From Lachnospiraceae bacterium (GTDB lineage: Bacteria; Bacillota; Clostridia; Lachnospirales; Lachnospiraceae), in assembly GCA_014804185.1 (NCBI GenBank), contig JAAVAG010000073.1, positions 1 through 41,130 of the forward strand: 41,130 nucleotides of DNA. The letters run 5' to 3'. The notes below the pieces were generated by a model. That model had not been told where the DNA came from. It searched no databases and saw nothing but the letters and a program-made list of their open reading frames with translations. Position 1 is the stretch's first letter. Each line of letters begins with the position of its first letter. Position numbers and translations under genes: made by a program. Positions 1 through 9,106 of this stretch are shown here, piece after piece.

Positions 1-2
1 AG

Positions 3-1136
3 TTGATGCCCGGAAGTTACAATCTGCTTTATTATGCGGAGGGGTACGTGCAGTACCGGGAATCCATTGAGATAGCGGAAAAAGGGCATGAGATCAATGT
101 TTTCATCGAGCCGGACAATCGCGCGTCCCTGTACGGCAGTGTGCAGATTGCGGATACGGATATGGATTTCAGCAACAATCTTCCCCTGGCGGGGGCGGAT
201 ATTACCATTACAAAGCTGAACGGCAGCAATCCGTTCAGCGCTTCGGCATCCACCGATGAAAACGGGCAATATATCGTCGAAGATCTGCTGATGGGGGTAT
301 ACAGTCTGGAGATTTCAAAGGAGGGATTCCTGCAGGTACAGCAGACGGTGGTGATTTACGAGGGGCAGAGCGTCAGTTACAACACAGTGGTAGAGATGGT
401 CGGAACGGAATGGGACGGCGTCGGAACGGCATCCGGCAGGGTGTATGACGCGCTGACAGGATATGGCGTGGGCGGTCTTACGATGACGGTCCGGGCAGGC
501 ATCGGCAGCCTGGACGGCGAAGTGCTGGGCAGCTTCGAGACGGATGAGAACGGATTTTATCAAACGCCGGAACTGGGCAGCGGAAATTATTGTATTGAGA
601 TCAGCGATGACCGGGAGGGCGTGGCGGAGCGCTACTTGAATACCACGATCAATGTCAAGGTGCTGGGCGGTGTCAATATCAGCAATCAGGACGGAACGGT
701 GAGCACCACGATCCAGACCGGTCAGGTGAGAATTGTCCTTACCTGGGGGGCTACGCCCAGGGATCTGGATTCTCATCTGCAGTGCGAGATGAACAGCGGA
801 AGCAGTAAGCATATCTTTTTCGGAGACAAGACATTTTATTTTGAAGGAGAGCGGATTGCGGATTTGGATCTGGATGATACCAGCAGCTATGGGCCGGAAA
901 CGACCACGATTTACAAAGACGATCCGGGAGAATACGACTTCTTCGTATACAATTATTCAAGGGGCGGGGATTATGTCCTGGCTGGTTCCGGCGCCTGTGT
1001 GCAGGTATATATGGGATACAGTTCCGTTCCCAGCTATGTTTTTTATGTACCAGGCGGGGCGGGGTACTATTGGCAGGTATTCCATTACAGCAGTGTGACC
1101 GGGATACTGACACCTGTAAACACAATGACCTACTGA
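3..1136 (+). CDS. Surface-type beta-sandwich repeat protein, 5' truncated
   Basis: This is the C-terminal 377 residues of a longer gene; the frame is open to the window edge and no start is visible. It shows at least two full carboxypeptidase-regulatory-like (CNA-B-like) beta-sandwich repeats (about residues 40-130 and 140-230), each with the pattern 'T-DENG-Y---L--G-Y-L-I', preceded by the tail of another. Residues 240-377 form a YfaP/DUF2135-like domain recognised by LTWG-x2-PRDLDSHL. Such domains are normally extracellular. The gene ends 33 bp before essC, so it is probably the first visible gene of the type VII secretion operon. The full protein may resemble the zinc-ribbon membrane protein at 28536-30722, which carries the same kind of exported domains. 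Function is unknown; surface exposure is inferred. Confidence 0.75.
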   Translation: MMPGSYNLLYYAEGYVQYRESIEIAEKGHEINVFIEPDNRASLYGSVQIADTDMDFSNNLPLAGADITITKLNGSNPFSASASTDENGQYIVEDLLMGVYSLEISKEGFLQVQQTVVIYEGQSVSYNTVVEMVGTEWDGVGTASGRVYDALTGYGVGGLTMTVRAGIGSLDGEVLGSFETDENGFYQTPELGSGNYCIEISDDREGVAERYLNTTINVKVLGGVNISNQDGTVSTTIQTGQVRIVLTWGATPRDLDSHLQCEMNSGSSKHIFFGDKTFYFEGERIADLDLDDTSSYGPETTTIYKDDPGEYDFFVYNYSRGGDYVLAGSGACVQVYMGYSSVPSYVFYVPGGAGYYWQVFHYSSVTGILTPVNTMTY

Positions 1137-1169
1137 TGAAAAAACACGAAAGAGAAACGGAGACGGAAT

Positions 1170-4100
1170 ATGAGTATTGTACTGTCTGCTTATACAGCAA
1201 ATGCCTTTTGCGAATTTTTACTGCCGGCGATTAACAATACGGATACGGAGATTGTCCTGAAAAAGAATATTTTTTCTTTTGTGGACGATGTGGTATTAAA
1301 GCTCGAAGTGGTGAACAGGGAATGGTTCCTGAAAAATACGGAGAATTATCATTTTACAATGCAGCAGGGGCGGGCTGATGCGCCCCTGGAAAACGGGGAT
1401 ATTCTGACGATTCATGAGGAACACGGAAGTAAGATATCTCTGATCGTGCGGGATACGGAGTGTTCTTTTTATGTGCTCCGCAAATACGACATTTCTTCCG
1501 TCCACAGTCTCACTGTGGGGAACCAGCAGGGGAACCAGATCGTATATCAGTATCTGTCCCTTGTGTCCAAGCAGCACGCATGTCTGAGGCGGACCGGCCG
1601 CGGATTCTGTGTGGAGGATACCAGCGCCAACGGTACTTTTGTCAATGGGAGAAGAGTCGCGGGGACATGTGAACTGCAGATCGGCGATACGATCAATATT
1701 TTCGGCCTGAAGATAGTGTATCTGGGGAATCTCATCGCGGTGAATGCGCCGGAGGAAAATCCCTGCACGGTCTGTGAGGAACTGCCTGTTTATGTAAGGA
1801 AAGAGCAGCCCCGCCAGGCGCCGGAAAAACCTGTGCCGTACCGGAAAAAATACTTCCACAGAGCCCCCAGGAATTATATGAAACTGGAGACGGATTCCAT
1901 AGAGATAGAGGCGCCGCCGAATCCAAAGGAGGAGGGGAAAAAACCGCTGTGGATGACAATAGGACCGTCTTTTACCATGATGATTCCCATGCTGGCGGGC
2001 AGTATTATGGCGATTCTCAACGCCAGTTCCAATGGGCAGGGCGCCAGCATGTATATGTATACGGGCATTATCACGGCGGCAGGTTCCGCGCTGATCGGCA
2101 TTTACTGGGCGCTGACCAATATCCGCTATAACAAAAAGGAAGTGCGTAAAGGGGAAGAGAAGCGTTTTCAGGCATACAGTAATTATCTGATCAGGCGCAC
2201 GGAATTTATACGGGAGAAGTATGAGAGAAGCAGAAATACGCTGATGGCCATGTATCCTCCTGCGTCCACAGCAGTGACATATGGGGAAAACAGCGTTGAA
2301 CTCTGGAACAGAAACCGCAAGCATGAAGATTTCCTGTGTCAGCGTCTGGGTACGGGGAATCTGCCCTTTCAGATCCAGATCAATGTGCCCAAAGAGAAGT
2401 TTACGCTGATCAACGATGAACTCTCGGAAAAACCCCGTGTGATCAAGGAAGAATACAGCGTTCTTTACGGCGTGCCGGTGAATGTGGATCTGCTCGCCAA
2501 CAAGCTGATCGGTGTGACAGGCGGAGATAAAAAAAGAGGCGCATTTGATATTGTACGTCTGCTGACGGCGCAGATTGCGGCCAACAACTGTTATACGGAT
2601 GTCAAGATGGTCTTCCTCTATGATAAAAACAGGGACGAAGAGGACTGGCAGTATACGCATTGGCTGCCGCATGTATGGTCAGAGGACAAGAAAACCCGGT
2701 ATGTGGCCAGCGATAAATCCGAAACCAGCGACGTTCTCTTTGAACTGACACAGATTCTGCGCATGAGAGCGGAGGATGAGAGGAGCCGGAAAGACAGCCT
2801 GCCGAAGCCATATTATATCCTGGTGGTCTCCGATATGGAACTGTTGGAGGGTGAACTGATCACCAAGTATATTTATGACTGTGAGCCTGAGTACGGACTG
2901 ACAACGCTGATTCTCGCGGAAAGCCGAGAGCAGCTTCCCAATGAGTGCGAATATCTGCTTCAGAAAGACGGCAGCTTTATGGGAATTTATAATCTGGCGC
3001 AGGATTTCAGTCTGCCGGTCGCTTATGACGAGGTGTCCTGCACGCAGATGGAGGCTTTTGCCAGGCGGCTGCTCCCCATAGAAGTGAAAGAGGTGGAAAA
3101 GGGGCGGGATATCCCGGGCGCACTTTCTTTCTTTGAAATGTTGAATATCCAGAGGCCGGAGGAGTTGGAGGTAGGGGAGAAATGGCGGAAGAACCGCACC
3201 TACGACAACATGCGGGCTTTGATCGGCGTGAAAGCGGGAAGTTCCCCCTGTTATCTGGATGTGCATGAGAAATATCACGGACCGCACGGGCTGGTAGCGG
3301 GAACGACAGGCTCAGGTAAATCGGAAACCCTGCAGACCTATATGCTCTCTCTGGCCATTAACTTCAGCCCGGATGATGTGGGATATTTTATCATTGATTA
3401 TAAGGGCGGAGGGATGGCCGGGCTCTTTGACGGACTGCCCCATATGATCGGGGCGATATCCAATCTGTCCGGCAATCAGGTGCGCCGTGCCATGGTTTCC
3501 ATCAAGAGTGAAAATCGCAGACGTCAGCGTATTTTCAGCGAACACAATGTCAATAACATCAATCTGTACACAAAACTGTACAAAAACGGGGAAGCTTCAA
3601 TACCGGTTAATCATATGTTTATTATCATTGACGAGTTTGCGGAATTAAAGAGAGAAGAGCCGGAATTCATGAAAGAGATCATTTCCGTGGCGCAGGTGGG
3701 CAGAAGTCTGGGCGTGCATCTGATTCTTGCAACACAGAAACCCAGCGGTACGGTGGATGACAATATCTGGAGCAATGCCAAGTTCCGTCTGTGCCTGCGG
3801 GTGCAGGACCGTCAGGACAGCAGCGACATGCTGCATAAGCCTGACGCCGCGTATATTACACAGGCAGGACGAGGCTATCTGCAGGTGGGAAACGACGAGG
3901 TCTATGAACTGTTCCAGTCCGGGTACAGCGGCGCTTCCTATGATGAAAACGGCGGAAATGTAAAAACAGAGATTGCGTCCATGCTGTCTCTGCCGGGCAA
4001 GGCGGCGCTGATCGGAAACAGCTTAAAGAGCAGGCAGCAGGAGCAGAGCCGTAACCGCTGGGTACAGAGACTGTTGAAGACCGTAAGCGGCGCGGCCCTG

Positions 4101-6143
4101 GCTGCCGGGGAAGAACTTGCGGTTTTTGCCATAGATCAGGACCGCCTGCGGTATTTCTTTGAGGAGGCGGACAGACAGAAGCTGGAGTATCCTGAGACGG
4201 AGTACAACGGGCGAAGGGCGGAGGATCTGATTCAGATCTATGCGCAGATCCGCGGCCAAAACGGAGAACTGGCACCGGAAGAGGAGGCAGAGAGCGTCAT
4301 TTCCGAGTTTGAAAAGCAGCACAAAAAACTGCCCGAGACAAAAGGAAAGACCCAGCTGGATGCCGTGATAGAGTATTTGGGGCAGATGGCTCAGAAAGAG
4401 GGATATACGCATCAAATGCAGCTCTGGATGCCGCTGCTTCCCAAAGTCATGTATTTGAAGGATCTGCAGGGATATGCGGGAAGCGTTTATCAGGACGGTA
4501 AGTGGCCCGGGCCGCAGAGCAAATGGAATCTGTTTGTGCCGGTGGGGCTGTGCGATGACCCGGTAAATCAGGCACAGATGCCGCTTGTCGTTAATTTCAG
4601 CGAGGGAGGGCATCTGGCTGTGTGCGGCAGCATTGTGAGCGGCAAGAGCAGTTTCCTGCAGACGATGCTGTTTGGGCTGATCAACAGATACCGTCCGGAC
4701 TGGCTGAATATCTATGCCATTGATTTCAGCAGCCGTATGCTGTCCTCTCTGGAGAAAGCGCCGCATGTGGGCGGTGTTATGTATGAGGACGATACGGAAA
4801 AGATAGATAAATTCTTCCATATGACAGAAATGATTATAGAGGAGCGGAAGAAACTTTTCCGGGGAGGAAATTATGCCCAGTATGTACAGGCCAACGGGGT
4901 GGCGGTGCCTGCCATTGTGGTGGCGATTGACAATTACGGGGCGTTCCGGGAGAAGACAGAGAATAAATATGACGACAGAGTACTGCGCCTGGCAAAAGAA
5001 GGCGTGAGTTACGGGATTTATCTGGCGGTTACGGCCGCGGGGTTTGCCACGGCGGAGATTCCCTCCAAGATGGGGGATAATTTCAAGACTGTGATCTGCC
5101 TGCAGATGAACGACAAATTTGCCTATGCGGATGCTCTCAGAAATAATCAGATTGAGGTTCTGCCTGAAAACAACATCAAAGGGCGTGGACTGGCTGTGGT
5201 TGGGGAGAGCGTTCTGGAATTCCATACGGCTCTGGCACTGGAGGCAGACGACGATTTCAAGCGGATGGAGGAAATCGGCAGGGTATGTCTGCAGATGAAT
5301 GACAGCTGGGACGGACGCCGGGCAAAGGCGATTCCGGTGATTCCGGAGAAACCGGTCTGGGAGGAATATGAACAGCTTGACGATGTCCGCGCAATGCAGG
5401 CGGGCAGCAGATATCTGCCCATCGGATACGATCTGAGCAGCGCCGATGTCTATGGCATAGATCTGAGCAGAACATATGCTTATCTGGTATCCGGCCGGGC
5501 GAGAACGGGCAAAACAAATCTGCTGAAAGTGATTATCCGCTCTGCGGCGGGAAAACAGGGAAATCTGATCGTGATAGAGCACGGAGCGTCGGATCTGAAA
5601 GCGTCGGCGCAGGCCGCGGGCGCCGAATACATAGACAGCCAGAAAGCGCAGGCGGATTTCTTCAGCCGCCTTGTGGAGCCTGTCAAGCAGAGAAATGTCA
5701 TAAAGCGAAGTCTCATAGAACAGGGAAAGGATGAATGGGAGATCTATGAGGCGATGCAGACAGAGAAGCCGTATTTTATCGTAGTGTCTGATATTGTAAC
5801 TTTCGTGCAGTCCATTACCAAACCGGAGGCCGGAGTTCTCAATATCAGGGCATTTGTGGAAAATATCGCTGAAAAGGGAAAGCAGCACAATATCTTCTTT
5901 TTCCTGGGAATCAACCAGGATGCGATCAGTCCCGTGCTGGGAGCCAAAATATATGACAGCCTGACGGGATACCGCACGGGTATGCACCTGGGCGGAGCCG
6001 TGAACAATGTGCGTTACTTTGACTTCAGCAATATACCATATACGGAACAGAGCAAAATACAGAAAGCAGGTATCGGAATGATTCCCACAGGCAATGAGGA
6101 TCCTGTCGGTAAAGTGGTGATTCCTCTGGCACGGGGAATATAA
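1170..6143 (+). CDS. essC: EssC-type type VII secretion ATPase with FHA domain
   Basis: The 1657-residue motor of a Firmicutes ESX/Ess (T7SSb) system, which energises export of WXG100 and other helical-hairpin substrates across the membrane. The N-terminal 95 residues look like a degenerate first FHA domain; residues about 105-185 form a clear FHA fold (VSKQH, DTSANGTFVNG). Two membrane helices lie near residues 261-287 and 298-319. Three FtsK/SpoIIIE ATPase modules follow: Walker A GTTGSGKS at 711-718 with Walker B FIIIDEF near 815, GSIVSGKS at 1153-1160, and GRARTGKT at 1442-1449. All three P-loops keep the GKS/GKT lysine, whereas in many EssC homologues the later modules are more degenerate. 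Length and order match EssC (about 1480 residues in Staphylococcus) with some extension. ATG at 1170 follows GGAG at 1159-1162. Confidence 0.96.
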   Translation: MSIVLSAYTANAFCEFLLPAINNTDTEIVLKKNIFSFVDDVVLKLEVVNREWFLKNTENYHFTMQQGRADAPLENGDILTIHEEHGSKISLIVRDTECSFYVLRKYDISSVHSLTVGNQQGNQIVYQYLSLVSKQHACLRRTGRGFCVEDTSANGTFVNGRRVAGTCELQIGDTINIFGLKIVYLGNLIAVNAPEENPCTVCEELPVYVRKEQPRQAPEKPVPYRKKYFHRAPRNYMKLETDSIEIEAPPNPKEEGKKPLWMTIGPSFTMMIPMLAGSIMAILNASSNGQGASMYMYTGIITAAGSALIGIYWALTNIRYNKKEVRKGEEKRFQAYSNYLIRRTEFIREKYERSRNTLMAMYPPASTAVTYGENSVELWNRNRKHEDFLCQRLGTGNLPFQIQINVPKEKFTLINDELSEKPRVIKEEYSVLYGVPVNVDLLANKLIGVTGGDKKRGAFDIVRLLTAQIAANNCYTDVKMVFLYDKNRDEEDWQYTHWLPHVWSEDKKTRYVASDKSETSDVLFELTQILRMRAEDERSRKDSLPKPYYILVVSDMELLEGELITKYIYDCEPEYGLTTLILAESREQLPNECEYLLQKDGSFMGIYNLAQDFSLPVAYDEVSCTQMEAFARRLLPIEVKEVEKGRDIPGALSFFEMLNIQRPEELEVGEKWRKNRTYDNMRALIGVKAGSSPCYLDVHEKYHGPHGLVAGTTGSGKSETLQTYMLSLAINFSPDDVGYFIIDYKGGGMAGLFDGLPHMIGAISNLSGNQVRRAMVSIKSENRRRQRIFSEHNVNNINLYTKLYKNGEASIPVNHMFIIIDEFAELKREEPEFMKEIISVAQVGRSLGVHLILATQKPSGTVDDNIWSNAKFRLCLRVQDRQDSSDMLHKPDAAYITQAGRGYLQVGNDEVYELFQSGYSGASYDENGGNVKTEIASMLSLPGKAALIGNSLKSRQQEQSRNRWVQRLLKTVSGAALAAGEELAVFAIDQDRLRYFFEEADRQKLEYPETEYNGRRAEDLIQIYAQIRGQNGELAPEEEAESVISEFEKQHKKLPETKGKTQLDAVIEYLGQMAQKEGYTHQMQLWMPLLPKVMYLKDLQGYAGSVYQDGKWPGPQSKWNLFVPVGLCDDPVNQAQMPLVVNFSEGGHLAVCGSIVSGKSSFLQTMLFGLINRYRPDWLNIYAIDFSSRMLSSLEKAPHVGGVMYEDDTEKIDKFFHMTEMIIEERKKLFRGGNYAQYVQANGVAVPAIVVAIDNYGAFREKTENKYDDRVLRLAKEGVSYGIYLAVTAAGFATAEIPSKMGDNFKTVICLQMNDKFAYADALRNNQIEVLPENNIKGRGLAVVGESVLEFHTALALEADDDFKRMEEIGRVCLQMNDSWDGRRAKAIPVIPEKPVWEEYEQLDDVRAMQAGSRYLPIGYDLSSADVYGIDLSRTYAYLVSGRARTGKTNLLKVIIRSAAGKQGNLIVIEHGASDLKASAQAAGAEYIDSQKAQADFFSRLVEPVKQRNVIKRSLIEQGKDEWEIYEAMQTEKPYFIVVSDIVTFVQSITKPEAGVLNIRAFVENIAEKGKQHNIFFFLGINQDAISPVLGAKIYDSLTGYRTGMHLGGAVNNVRYFDFSNIPYTEQSKIQKAGIGMIPTGNEDPVGKVVIPLARGI

Positions 6144-6164
6144 GTATTCTGTGGGGGTATATAT

Positions 6165-6878
6165 ATGGTATCCATGCTTATGTACAGCAGCAGTACGGAG
6201 GAACTGCACCTGATTCGGAAGATGGCGGAAGATCTGGCGGCCTATCTCAGCGAGGAGAAGTGGGAGATGTTTTCGTATGCCTCCCTGCAGGAGGTGCTAT
6301 GCTTTTTTGAAAAGCAGCCCCTGGTCAGCATGACCTGTTATGACGTGACGGCAAAAGGAAGTCTGGCCTGTCTGGGAAAGATACGGAAAGAACACAAGGA
6401 TATGCTTCTGATGCTGATTGCGGATGCCACCCTGTCACCCATGGAGTATGTTCGCCCGGATATACTGGCATCCAGCCTGATTCTGCGGCCTTTTACCCCT
6501 GCGGCGCTCAAAGAGAAACTGTCGGACATGATCCGGGACTACCTGTCGCGGGTGGAGGAGAACGACGGCGGGGAAGCGTTTGTTGTGACGACGCTGGAGG
6601 GGAAAATGCGGATTCCGTACAGCCGGATCTGTTATCTGGAGGCACGGGACAAAAAGATTTATATTCGCCTGCGCGACAGAGAGATCGCTTTTTACGACAC
6701 AATAGAGGAATTGGAAGAGAAACTTCCGGATATTTTTCTGCGGTGCCACCGGGGGTTTCTGGTCAACAAAGCCTTTGTGGAAAAAGTCATGTTGTCACAA
6801 AATGAGATCCGGCTGTCCCATGGCATGTCGGTTCCGCTTTCCAGAAGCTATAAGCCGCGGTTTAAGGGAATGTTGTGA
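6165..6878 (+). CDS. LytTR-family response regulator with degenerate receiver
   Basis: A 237-residue protein. The first 120 residues have receiver-like alternation, but the usual N-terminal acidic pair is replaced by SSS and the conserved KP is RP (LRPF). Only Asp60 (CYD) sits where the phosphoacceptor would be, so phosphorylation control is doubtful. Residues about 137-235 are a good LytTR DNA-binding domain (I-YLEA-DKKIYI, 'FLRCHRGFLVNKAFVEKV', 'VPLSRSYK'). It lies 21 bp after essC and in the same direction, preceded by a GGGGG stretch about 8 bp before ATG. Its position inside the secretion locus suggests that it regulates that locus. No LytTR direct-repeat binding site was convincingly found nearby. 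Confidence 0.88.
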   Translation: MVSMLMYSSSTEELHLIRKMAEDLAAYLSEEKWEMFSYASLQEVLCFFEKQPLVSMTCYDVTAKGSLACLGKIRKEHKDMLLMLIADATLSPMEYVRPDILASSLILRPFTPAALKEKLSDMIRDYLSRVEENDGGEAFVVTTLEGKMRIPYSRICYLEARDKKIYIRLRDREIAFYDTIEELEEKLPDIFLRCHRGFLVNKAFVEKVMLSQNEIRLSHGMSVPLSRSYKPRFKGML

Positions 6879-6903
6879 TCATGTTGGCGGAGGGAGAGCA
6901 GGA

Positions 6904-7548
6904 ATGGAAGAATTGCTGATATTGGGGGAGACGGAGTTTCAGATACTGGCCGCGGCCATGGGGCTTACGAGGATATATGGGATACGCCCGAAAAGTGAGC
7001 CGGATGAAGCCGCTGTTATGTATACGATTCATGAGATGGCCGGAAAAGGAATCCTGGTCCAGGAGGGCGGCGGTTTTCGTCTGCGGGAGCCATACCGCAC
7101 CGCTGTTTTATCCATGAAAGAGGCGGGCTGGATTCTGGCTGTGACAGGAAAAGACAGGGAGATGTCGGATGCCTGTTTTTATCTCGGAGACCGGCTTGTC
7201 AGCCTGGAAGAGAGCTTGCAGGACGAAAGTGCAATAAAAATAGGCGTTCATGAGAGGGAAGAATTGTTTCCCCAGTTGTCGGACCGTGGATTTTTGCCAA
7301 AGCCGTTTCTGGATCCGGATATCGCCGGACTGCAGGAGCGGGAGACTGCATTCTGGGACGAGGAAAATGTATATGCCAGGTATCTTCTGCTGGCTGCGGG
7401 AGGAGAGAGGCAGGAAGCGGTCAGAGATTTTTCTCTGATCCGGGAGGCCGGCGGCTACAGAGTGGCGGAACGGACGGGAGATCTGAGAGAATATTGGGAA
7501 TATGAGGCGCAGGCTTTTTATGAGATGTTGATTTCCTGCATGGGGTGA
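6904..7548 (+). CDS. Type VII locus protein of unknown function (possibly EspG-like)
   Basis: A 214-residue acidic, soluble protein; no signal peptide or membrane helix. An N-terminal region reads like a helix-rich winged-helix unit (EFQILAAAMGL ... GILVQEGGGFRL), followed by an alpha/beta middle and a helical end. The general pattern (short helical N-terminus, 'element too small to assign' middle) and its place between the motor and the WXG100 genes would fit a substrate chaperone such as actinobacterial EspG, but I see no specific signature; that is only an inference. ATG 6904 is chosen because GGAGGGAGAGCAGGA precedes it. An in-frame extension upstream to 6775 would overlap the LytTR gene by more than 100 bp and is unlikely. 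Confidence 0.7.
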   Translation: MEELLILGETEFQILAAAMGLTRIYGIRPKSEPDEAAVMYTIHEMAGKGILVQEGGGFRLREPYRTAVLSMKEAGWILAVTGKDREMSDACFYLGDRLVSLEESLQDESAIKIGVHEREELFPQLSDRGFLPKPFLDPDIAGLQERETAFWDEENVYARYLLLAAGGERQEAVRDFSLIREAGGYRVAERTGDLREYWEYEAQAFYEMLISCMG

Positions 7549-7602
7549 CGAAAGCTGGGAACGCAGAGAACCTGCCGTACAGGATCAAACAGGAGGTAAA
7601 GG

Positions 7603-7857
7603 TTGAGTATGATATTAGTGGATATAACGGTACCCAGTGTGGAGCAGACCTATGATTTCAGTCTGGATGAGAATGCGCCGGTTGCGCTGGTAATGGAAGA
7701 AATCGTTGAGATGATCAGCCAGAAAGAGCACTGCACGATTATCGGCAGCCGGGAGGACCTGCTGCTGTGCAGATATGGAGGGGAGGTCGTGCTGGACAGA
7801 CAGTCAACTCTGAGAGAATGCGGCGTGGCCACCGGAAGCAGGCTGCTGCTTGTATAA
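7603..7857 (+). CDS. esaB: YukD/EsaB-like ubiquitin-fold protein
   Basis: An 84-residue ubiquitin-like protein of the YukD/EsaB family, a conserved cytosolic component of Firmicutes type VII systems. The beta-grasp pattern is visible: first strand ILVDITVP, hairpin with TYDFSLDENAPV, helix VMEEIVEMIS, and a C-terminal strand SRLLLV. It ends without a Gly-Gly tail, as is usual for YukD. The start is probably the TTG at 7603, because AGGAGG at 7591-7596 lies 6 bp before it; the in-frame ATG at 7609 would have a 12-bp spacer. It is flanked by genes of the same locus and transcribed with them. Confidence 0.88.
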   Translation: MSMILVDITVPSVEQTYDFSLDENAPVALVMEEIVEMISQKEHCTIIGSREDLLLCRYGGEVVLDRQSTLRECGVATGSRLLLV

Positions 7858-7955
7858 AAGGACAGGTCATCTATCCATAAAAATGTGCTGTCTGTCAGGA
7901 AATGTGCATTCGGAGAGCGTATGTGGTAAAGTGTAGATGTCGAAAGGAGCAAAAG

Positions 7956-8318
7956 ATGTTTCGGGCAAATGTAAGGGCGATGGAGGCTGCTGCCACGGAC
8001 ATGCAGCAGCAGATCAGAAAACTGAACCAGGCTATATCCGATGCCGAGAGCGTTATCAGGGAATTGAGGCAGCTGTCAGGTATGGAGGGAGTCATACGGA
8101 GCATCCGGAAAGAGATATCCGACATGGAAAACCAGAGACAGCAGATTCTGCAGATGCTGGTTGCACTGGGGCAGATTGCAGGGCATTACAGCATCTGTGA
8201 AAATGGGATTGTGGATTATGCGGAAGGCGTCCGCAGAAGAGAACGCGAGGGGTTCGGGTGGTTTCAGGTACGGTTTGCCGACAATATGGCGGACCGGTTA
8301 AGACAGATTATTTATTAA
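7956..8318 (+). CDS. Small coiled-coil type VII locus protein
   Basis: A 120-residue protein, almost wholly helical in its first 90 residues with heptad-like spacing (MQQQIRKLNQAISDAESVI, ISDMENQRQQILQMLVAL). It has no WXG motif and no membrane segment. The size and helical character resemble the small DUF5082-like or LXG-partner proteins found in type VII loci, which pair with substrates, but the family cannot be assigned by eye. AAAGGAGC ends 5 bp before ATG 7956; the longer open frame from 7902 has no ribosome site. The next gene begins 16 bp downstream. Confidence 0.75.
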   Translation: MFRANVRAMEAAATDMQQQIRKLNQAISDAESVIRELRQLSGMEGVIRSIRKEISDMENQRQQILQMLVALGQIAGHYSICENGIVDYAEGVRRREREGFGWFQVRFADNMADRLRQIIY

Positions 8319-8334
8319 AGGTATGGGAGGGAAT

Positions 8335-8637
8335 ATGGCAGACTACATAGAAGTGGATATCACAACACTGGAGCAGGATATCAAGGCGTTGAAAGAGGCT
8401 GTAGGTCTGGTGCGCGGGGATATGGCGTCCATGTTCGAAACAATATCGGAACTGGATGCGATGTGGGAAGGTCCGGCAAACGCTGCGTTTAACCTGCAGT
8501 TCGGCAGGGACAGACAGGCACTGGAGGCATTGTGCGGCACTGTGGATGATATCATTGACAGCGTGGAAAACGCCAGGGACTCTTACCGGAAATGTGAGAC
8601 AGCGGTGAGAGAGGAGATTGACAAAATCAAAATATAA
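8335..8637 (+). CDS. WXG100 protein 1
   Basis: A 100-residue WXG100-family helical hairpin, a likely type VII substrate or partner. Trp44-Glu45-Gly46 sits in the turn (MWEGPANAAF), flanked by two amphipathic helices. The second helix carries Tyr84-x3-Glu88, matching the YxxxD/E export signal. ATG 8335 follows GGGAGGG at 8325-8331 with a short 3-bp gap; an ATG at 8323 would overlap that site and has no ribosome site of its own. It lies 15 bp before a second WXG100-like gene, so the two may form a heterodimer. Confidence 0.9.
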   Translation: MADYIEVDITTLEQDIKALKEAVGLVRGDMASMFETISELDAMWEGPANAAFNLQFGRDRQALEALCGTVDDIIDSVENARDSYRKCETAVREEIDKIKI

Positions 8638-8652
8638 TGGGGAGGAAGAATC

Positions 8653-9015
8653 ATGCAGTTTACGGGAGGCGCTGTTGGGAACGCATTGTCTTTGACGGGG
8701 AAGACCGTGAGTTTTAAAGTGACGCCGGAGGTTCTGACAGCCAAAAGCGCCGAAGCAGCCAAAAGTGTAAGCGCCATGCGGGGGCATTTTGAGGAACTGC
8801 GCCGGCTGGTGGACAAAACCAAAAGTTACTGGGTTGGTGAGGCCGGGGATAAGCATCGGGAGATGTATTATGCGCTGGAGGAAGATACGGAGGAGATTCT
8901 GAAGAGACTGGGAGAACATCCGGTGGATCTGGTGGCCATCGCACAAAAATATACCGATACAGAACTAAAGATCCAGCAGGAGATTCAGGAACTGCCGGGC
9001 GATGTGATCATATAG
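8653..9015 (+). CDS. WXG100-like protein 2
   Basis: A 120-residue helical-hairpin protein with Trp60-Val61-Gly62 (YWVGEAG) at the turn and Tyr100-x3-Glu104 in the second helix. The N-terminal 25 residues (GGAVGNALSLTG) are an unusual extension before the first helix, and the middle residue of the WxG turn is Val. It is longer than a standard WXG100 protein. GGGGAGGAAG precedes ATG 8653. The gene ends with the stop codon overlapping an AGGAGG that leads into a tandem-hairpin spacer (9014-9079). Confidence 0.82.
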   Translation: MQFTGGAVGNALSLTGKTVSFKVTPEVLTAKSAEAAKSVSAMRGHFEELRRLVDKTKSYWVGEAGDKHREMYYALEEDTEEILKRLGEHPVDLVAIAQKYTDTELKIQQEIQELPGDVII

Positions 9016-9079
9016 GAGGCTAATGTGAAAAATCAAAGATTTTTCACATGCGAATTTGGGCCATCGGCCCAAAGTTCGC
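9014..9079 (+). promoter_or_regulatory. Tandem RNA hairpins between WXG100 genes
   Basis: An AGGAGG (9014-9019) overlapping the previous stop is followed 3 bp later by ATG-TGA. From there a perfect 12-bp stem (9023-9034 with 9038-9049, loop AAA) runs directly into a second stem (9050-9062 with 9066-9079, one bulged base, loop ATC). Neither is followed by a T-run, so these are not ordinary terminators. Possible roles are mRNA processing, stabilisation, or translational control of the gene at 9107. A similar layout occurs at 34987-35048 upstream of sbcD. Confidence 0.6.
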
Positions 9080-9106
9080 AGGTTGTGGAAAGGCAGGGTT
9101 TTTAAT

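Noticed and set aside
4023..6209. A 728-codon open frame on the minus strand opposite essC
   Set aside because: It lies wholly opposite the well-supported essC gene; its composition is that of a complement of codon-biased sequence, and no family or ribosome site is apparent.
9023..9079. The tandem hairpins as a rho-independent terminator
   Set aside because: No T-run follows either stem.
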